Of a DNA stretch of 9,104 bases, positions 5,613 to 9,104 are shown piece after piece (position 1 is the stretch's first letter; the number at the start of each line of letters is the position of its first letter). Source of the stretch: Oscillospiraceae bacterium (lineage in GTDB: Bacteria > Bacillota > Clostridia > Oscillospirales > Oscillospiraceae); assembly GCA_009786775.1 (NCBI GenBank), contig WQRL01000048.1, forward strand, positions 1-9,104. Reading direction: 5' to 3'. Made by a program: the position numbers and the translations under genes. The notes below the pieces were generated by a model. It was not told the DNA's origin. It did not search any database and worked only from the letters and a program-made list of their open reading frames with translations.

Positions 5613-5625
5613 TGATTATTAGCAG

Positions 5626-6756
5626 ATGGTTGAAATGAGAACAATTTCAAATAAATTGCGATCGAAGAAGGATGTCCGTTTAGACATGATTATAGGTTTG
5701 GATGGATTTGTGGATTCGGTCGTCCAAGTGGTGGACAAGCGTTATGGTTACGCTAATTTCACCCCTATTAGCACCATATCTGAGTTCGGCGGTCGCATTA
5801 GCCGCGCAGCGGGGCTTAGTACAAATGTTGAGATGGTGCCCCTTTATGAGAAGCTCGGAGGGAATGGGCCAATCTTAGCAAATGCCCTGCTGGAGTATGG
5901 GGTGAACCTGACCTATTTCGGAGCTTTGGGAAAACCTGAGATTCACTCTGTTTTTATGCCGCTGGTGGAAAAGGCCAAGGCTGTATATAGCCTGTGTAAC
6001 CCGGGATTGTCCGATGCCTGTGAATTTGGCGATGGCAAAATAATAATCGGCAAGCATGCCTACTTGCGTGACCTTACATGGGGTGTCATGAAGGATGCCA
6101 TGGGAGGGGCGAAGGGCATTGCAGATAAGATAAACGCTTGTCAGCTGCTGGGCATGGAGAACTGGGTTATGATGCCGCACATGAGTGCGATTTGGGAAGG
6201 TATGCTAGAAGAGGTATTTCCACATGTTGAATCCCGCGATGTAAAGCCACTGGCGTTTTTTGATTTGGCAGACCCTGAGAAACGCACTGACTCGGATATA
6301 AAGCATGCAATGGGGCTTATAAGCCGCTTTGAAGAAAAATTCCGTGTCGTTTTAGGGCTTAACGGCAAGGAGGCATTCCAAATTGCGAAGGTGCTGGGGG
6401 TGCCTATAGGTGAGAGGGCAACAGACGGGGAAAGGCTTGAGGCTGTGACCCGGGGGATTTGCAGCGGGATGGGAATATTTTGTGCCGCCGTACACCCCAC
6501 CCGAAGTGCCTGCTGCGCCATGGGTGAGGGTTATTATACAGTGGAAGGCCCATACTGCGAAAAGCCCAAGCTGACAACAGGGGCAGGGGATAACTTCAAT
6601 GCGGGTTTCTGCCTTGCACTGGCCTTGGATTTCAGTCCTGAGGAGGCTCTGACGCTCGGCGTGGCCACTTCGGGGTATTATGTGAGAAATGCTGAAAGCC
6701 CTGGGCTTGTTCAGGTAGCAGAATTTTTGGAAAAATGGGAAGCTGGGGAGCTCTAA
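5626..6756 (+). CDS. PfkB/ribokinase-family carbohydrate kinase, substrate unknown
   Basis: The 376-residue cytosolic product is a PfkB-fold kinase that should transfer phosphate to a sugar, sugar-phosphate or nucleoside hydroxyl. The C-terminal signature KLTTGAGDNFNAGF gives the anion hole and catalytic base Asp322. LGLNGKEA (Asn246, Glu249) is the NXXE metal/phosphate motif, and KLGGNGPILANAL (about 77-89) is the N-terminal substrate-side GG motif. It is longer than the usual 300-330 residues. The start region IIGLDGFVDSVVQVVDKRYG and the middle section FFDLADPEKR do not point me to a named subfamily. ATG 5626 is the first plausible start; AAGGAG 5607-5612 is 13 nt upstream, which is long. 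The MATE gene follows after 19 bp, suggesting one transcript. Confidence 0.88.
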   Translation: MVEMRTISNKLRSKKDVRLDMIIGLDGFVDSVVQVVDKRYGYANFTPISTISEFGGRISRAAGLSTNVEMVPLYEKLGGNGPILANALLEYGVNLTYFGALGKPEIHSVFMPLVEKAKAVYSLCNPGLSDACEFGDGKIIIGKHAYLRDLTWGVMKDAMGGAKGIADKINACQLLGMENWVMMPHMSAIWEGMLEEVFPHVESRDVKPLAFFDLADPEKRTDSDIKHAMGLISRFEEKFRVVLGLNGKEAFQIAKVLGVPIGERATDGERLEAVTRGICSGMGIFCAAVHPTRSACCAMGEGYYTVEGPYCEKPKLTTGAGDNFNAGFCLALALDFSPEEALTLGVATSGYYVRNAESPGLVQVAEFLEKWEAGEL

Positions 6757-6775
6757 ACCACAGTAGAAAGTCGAA

Positions 6776-8167
6776 ATGATGAAAATGCTAAGCCTCTTTA
6801 AGCAGCCGGGGGATTTTTACCGTAATGTATTTGCCCTTATGGTTCCCATGGTGCTGCAAAACTTAATAACTCAAACAGTTTCACTTGCCGACGCATTTAT
6901 GGTCGGCACTTTGGGTGAGCAATACTTAGCGGCTATGCCGATTGCTTTGGCGCCTTTGTTCATTGTCCTTATATTCGCCTTTGGCGTTCAGAGCGGGACT
7001 AGTATTCTCGTGGCTCAGTACTGGGGCAAGAAGAACCTTACAGTGATAAACCGTGTCATGGGGGTAGGGCTCTATGTGGTGGTGGCCGTCACGCTCACAT
7101 GTGCCCTTATAATGTATTTTTTCCCGACATACATATTGGGGCTGTTCACACCTGAAACTCACTTGGTAGATATTGCTGCGCCTTATTCGAGAATAACGGC
7201 GTTCTCCATGGTACTAAGCTCAATAAGCCTGCTATACTTCGCCTGTCACCGAAGTATTGAAAACCCGCGCCTTGGAATGATTGTTTTGGCGGTTTCGTCA
7301 TGTTTCAGCGTGTTCTGGAACTGGGTTTTAATCTTCGGAAACCTGGGGTTTCCGGCCTTGGGCATACAAGGGGCGGCTATTTCAACCCTCTCGGCCCGCT
7401 CATTGGAAGTCGCGATTGTATTAGTCCACGCATTTACAAACAGCAGGCTGCGCATAAAGCTGCGCCTTCTGCTAATGCCCGGTATTCAAATTTTCAAGGA
7501 CTTTATGAAAAACTCTCTTCCGGTGCTGCTAAACGAAGCCCTCTGGGGCGTGGGGGCTATGATGTTCCCGCTTATTTTCGGCCATATGGCAGGGGCGCAA
7601 GAAATACTCGCGGCATTTGCCATCTCAAGTAATTTGGAGAGATTGTTTGCGGTGTCCATGTTTGCCTGCGGCGGCGCCACGGCGGTTATAATCGGCAGGG
7701 AAATAGGCGCCGGGCGTCCGGAGCAGGCGAAGAGCTACATAAGAACCTTGGCTCCTTTAGGGCTGCTGTTCGGCATAGTTTCGGCGGGACTTCTGCTGCT
7801 GTTTCGCTTCACGCTCCTTGAGCCTGTAGTCCTTCCCCTATACGACCAGCTTTCGGCGCAGGCGGGGAGTGCTGTGGCAGTAATGCTCACCGTATACGCT
7901 ATTACACTGCCTCTGCGGGCTATGGGTGTCACATTGGGCATAGGAGCCCTTCGGGGCGGCGGCGACGTGAGAAGGTTTATGATTATTGATGTAGGGACAC
8001 TATACTTGGTGGCATTGCCAATCGCCGCTACGGCGGGGTTGATTCTGGATTTGGGGATTGTATTTGTATATTCGGCACTGATTGTTGAGGACATAGTAAA
8101 AACCACCATCCTCTTCCTACGGGTAAGAAGCGGAAAGTGGGTTCACAATGTAACAAGGGAGATGTAG
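6776..8167 (+). CDS. MATE-family efflux transporter
   Basis: The 463-residue product is an integral membrane exporter of the MATE family (MepA/NorM/DinF-like), which uses a Na+ or H+ gradient to expel cationic drugs or metabolites. It has about 12 hydrophobic helices in two similar halves. The first half starts FALMVPMVLQNLITQTVSLA with Asp39 in ADAFMVG, then GTSILVAQYWGKKN. The second half has NSLPVLLNEALWGVGAMMFP, with Glu254 placed like the functional Glu of NorM, and the matching loop VIIGREIGAGRPEQAKSYIR. It lies 19 bp after the kinase gene. Only a weak purine stretch (AGAAAG 6765-6770) precedes ATG 6776, and ATG 6779 is equally possible, so translation may depend on coupling. Substrate cannot be told from sequence. 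Confidence 0.93.
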   Translation: MMKMLSLFKQPGDFYRNVFALMVPMVLQNLITQTVSLADAFMVGTLGEQYLAAMPIALAPLFIVLIFAFGVQSGTSILVAQYWGKKNLTVINRVMGVGLYVVVAVTLTCALIMYFFPTYILGLFTPETHLVDIAAPYSRITAFSMVLSSISLLYFACHRSIENPRLGMIVLAVSSCFSVFWNWVLIFGNLGFPALGIQGAAISTLSARSLEVAIVLVHAFTNSRLRIKLRLLLMPGIQIFKDFMKNSLPVLLNEALWGVGAMMFPLIFGHMAGAQEILAAFAISSNLERLFAVSMFACGGATAVIIGREIGAGRPEQAKSYIRTLAPLGLLFGIVSAGLLLLFRFTLLEPVVLPLYDQLSAQAGSAVAVMLTVYAITLPLRAMGVTLGIGALRGGGDVRRFMIIDVGTLYLVALPIAATAGLILDLGIVFVYSALIVEDIVKTTILFLRVRSGKWVHNVTREM

Positions 8168-8221
8168 AGGTGCTAGTGGCGCAGGCAGTGAACGGGCGCA
8201 GGCTGCGCTGGGCGGCAGTGC
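8168..8221. repeat. GC-rich palindromes between convergent transporter genes
   Basis: This 54-bp gap between two convergent stops holds a 13-bp palindrome, GCGCAGGCTGCGC (8196-8208). It also has two copies of GGCGCAGGC (8178-8186, 8195-8203) and two of GGCAGTG (8184-8190, 8214-8220). AGTGA 8187-8191 can pair with TCACT 8222-8226 around the central hairpin. No T-run follows on either strand, so it is not a standard intrinsic terminator. It might still slow polymerase or block exonucleases at the two 3' ends. Confidence 0.5.
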
Positions 8222-9104
8222 TCACTTCTGCTTGGTGCGCCCTATGACATTTGATATTATCATTCCTGTGATGATTACTACCCCGCCTAGCAGAGCCCAG
8301 AGAGAGAAGGTTTCGCCGAGCCAGATGAAGCCGATGATTGATGAGAGAAATGGCACAAGGTACAAAAACACCGTGACATGTGTGGTTTTCTCAGCCTTGG
8401 AAAGGGCATATCCCCAGGAAATATAAGCTAGGACAGCGGGAAAAACCGCCATGAAAATTATGGCGAGATTGGCAGGGACGGTGGACTGCGCCAGTTCGGT
8501 AATTGCGCCGGGAAGATAGATAAACATGAATATGGTGCCTACAATTATCCCGTAGGTAGTGCATTCAAGGGCGGTATATTTTCTGACCAATACACGCTGT
8601 GTTATGTTTAATACGCTGCCTGATATCGCCGCGCCAACTAACATGAGCACGCCGACATTCAAAGCCAGCCCCTGAGTCTGGCTGAACATCACCACCATAA
8701 GCCCCGTGAAGCTCACGGCCACACCTAACCAAACGGCAGGCCTTACAACTTCTTTGAGCAGAAGCCGCGCCAAAATGAGAGTAAAAACAGGGGCGGAGGC
8801 CACAATGAAGCTGCTTACTCCTGACACGACGTAAATTGTGCCCGTGTTAAACAGGAAGTTATAAGCAAACACGCCAAAGATGCCCATAGCCAGAAATACC
8901 GGAAGATCCTTCTTTTCAGGGAGCCTTATTTTTTTAACTACCCCTATAACGATGAGAATTACGCAGGCCACGATAAACCGAAGTACCATAATAGCGCCCG
9001 GGCTATAATAACCCAGCAGAAATCTTGTGACGGGAAACGCCGACGACCACATCAGAACCGTGGCAAGTGCCGCCAAAAGACTCCGTGCTTGATTTGATTT
9101 AATT
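8222..9104 (-). CDS. EamA/DMT-family transporter, N-terminus cut by window edge
   Basis: At least 294 codons encode a membrane protein of the drug/metabolite transporter superfamily. It has about ten hydrophobic helices in two EamA repeats. The first carries LAALATVLMWSSAFPVTRFL and VSGVSSFIVASAPVFTLILA. The second carries AISGSVLNITQRVLVRKYTA, FPAVLAYISWGYALSKAEKT and FLYLVPFLSSIIGFIWLGET. Such proteins export amino acids, nucleosides or other metabolites; the substrate is unknown. A TTG at 9076 could be taken as start, but the frame stays open to the edge (IKSNQARS before LLAAL). Family members usually have a short basic stretch there, so the true start probably lies beyond 9104. It converges on the MATE gene with a 54-bp gap. 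Confidence 0.9.
   Translation of the reverse strand, partial: IKSNQARSLLAALATVLMWSSAFPVTRFLLGYYSPGAIMVLRFIVACVILIVIGVVKKIRLPEKKDLPVFLAMGIFGVFAYNFLFNTGTIYVVSGVSSFIVASAPVFTLILARLLLKEVVRPAVWLGVAVSFTGLMVVMFSQTQGLALNVGVLMLVGAAISGSVLNITQRVLVRKYTALECTTYGIIVGTIFMFIYLPGAITELAQSTVPANLAIIFMAVFPAVLAYISWGYALSKAEKTTHVTVFLYLVPFLSSIIGFIWLGETFSLWALLGGVVIITGMIISNVIGRTKQK

Noticed and set aside
5366..5650. 94-codon minus-strand ORF (Ser/Phe/Leu-rich) across the repeat
   Set aside because: Its sequence is the complement of the purine-rich degenerate repeat, it has no recognisable domain, and it overlaps the kinase start and the + strand leader.
8170..8247. GTG-started 25-codon frame between the transporter genes
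   Set aside because: It arises from GC-rich palindromic DNA, overlaps the end of the EamA gene, and has no family resemblance.
9074..9076. TTG 9076 as the start of the EamA transporter
   Set aside because: The reading frame is open to the window edge with plausible family-like residues, so the true start is more likely outside the window.

Overview
The window looks like a chromosomal segment of a Gram-positive, low-to-mid GC Clostridia-type Firmicute, probably from the Oscillospiraceae/Eubacteriales range. The reasons are the gene order adk-map-(KOW protein)-infA-rpmJ-rpsM-rpsK-rpsD-rpoA-rplQ, with rpsD inside the cluster (Bacillus subtilis keeps rpsD elsewhere), strong AGGAGG-type ribosome binding sites, a lipoprotein cyclophilin, and sigma-A-like promoters. 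The species cannot be named from the sequence alone.

Region 1 (1-4374, + strand) is the distal half of the spc/alpha ribosomal operon. It holds the last codons of adenylate kinase, methionine aminopeptidase, a small KOW RNA-binding protein, IF-1, ribosomal proteins L36, S13, S11 and S4, RNA polymerase alpha and L17. Genes are packed with overlaps or short gaps, except for a 97-nt structured spacer before rpoA. A strong hairpin with U-tracts on both sides ends the operon and can also end the convergent cyclophilin gene. Both S4 and L36 are the zinc-binding (Cys-containing) forms.

Region 2 (4397-5119, - strand) is a secreted lipoprotein peptidyl-prolyl isomerase with a Pro/Glu-rich tether.

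Region 3 (5120-5625) has no confident protein gene but is dense in structure. It holds a 21-bp imperfect inverted repeat closing a 118-bp segment with an inner hairpin. A second inverted repeat shares one of those arms and contains a good minus-strand promoter overlapping a weaker plus-strand one. Further right are an extended -10 promoter on the + strand and a purine-rich degenerate repeat of about 9 bp that runs into the ribosome binding site of the next gene. This is the most unusual part of the window.

Region 4 (5626-8167, + strand) is a two-gene unit: a PfkB-type sugar/nucleoside kinase of unknown substrate and a MATE-family exporter. Region 5 (8222-9104, - strand) is an EamA/DMT-family transporter that converges on the MATE gene and is cut by the right edge of the window. 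No tRNA, rRNA, CRISPR array, insertion sequence or defence system was seen.
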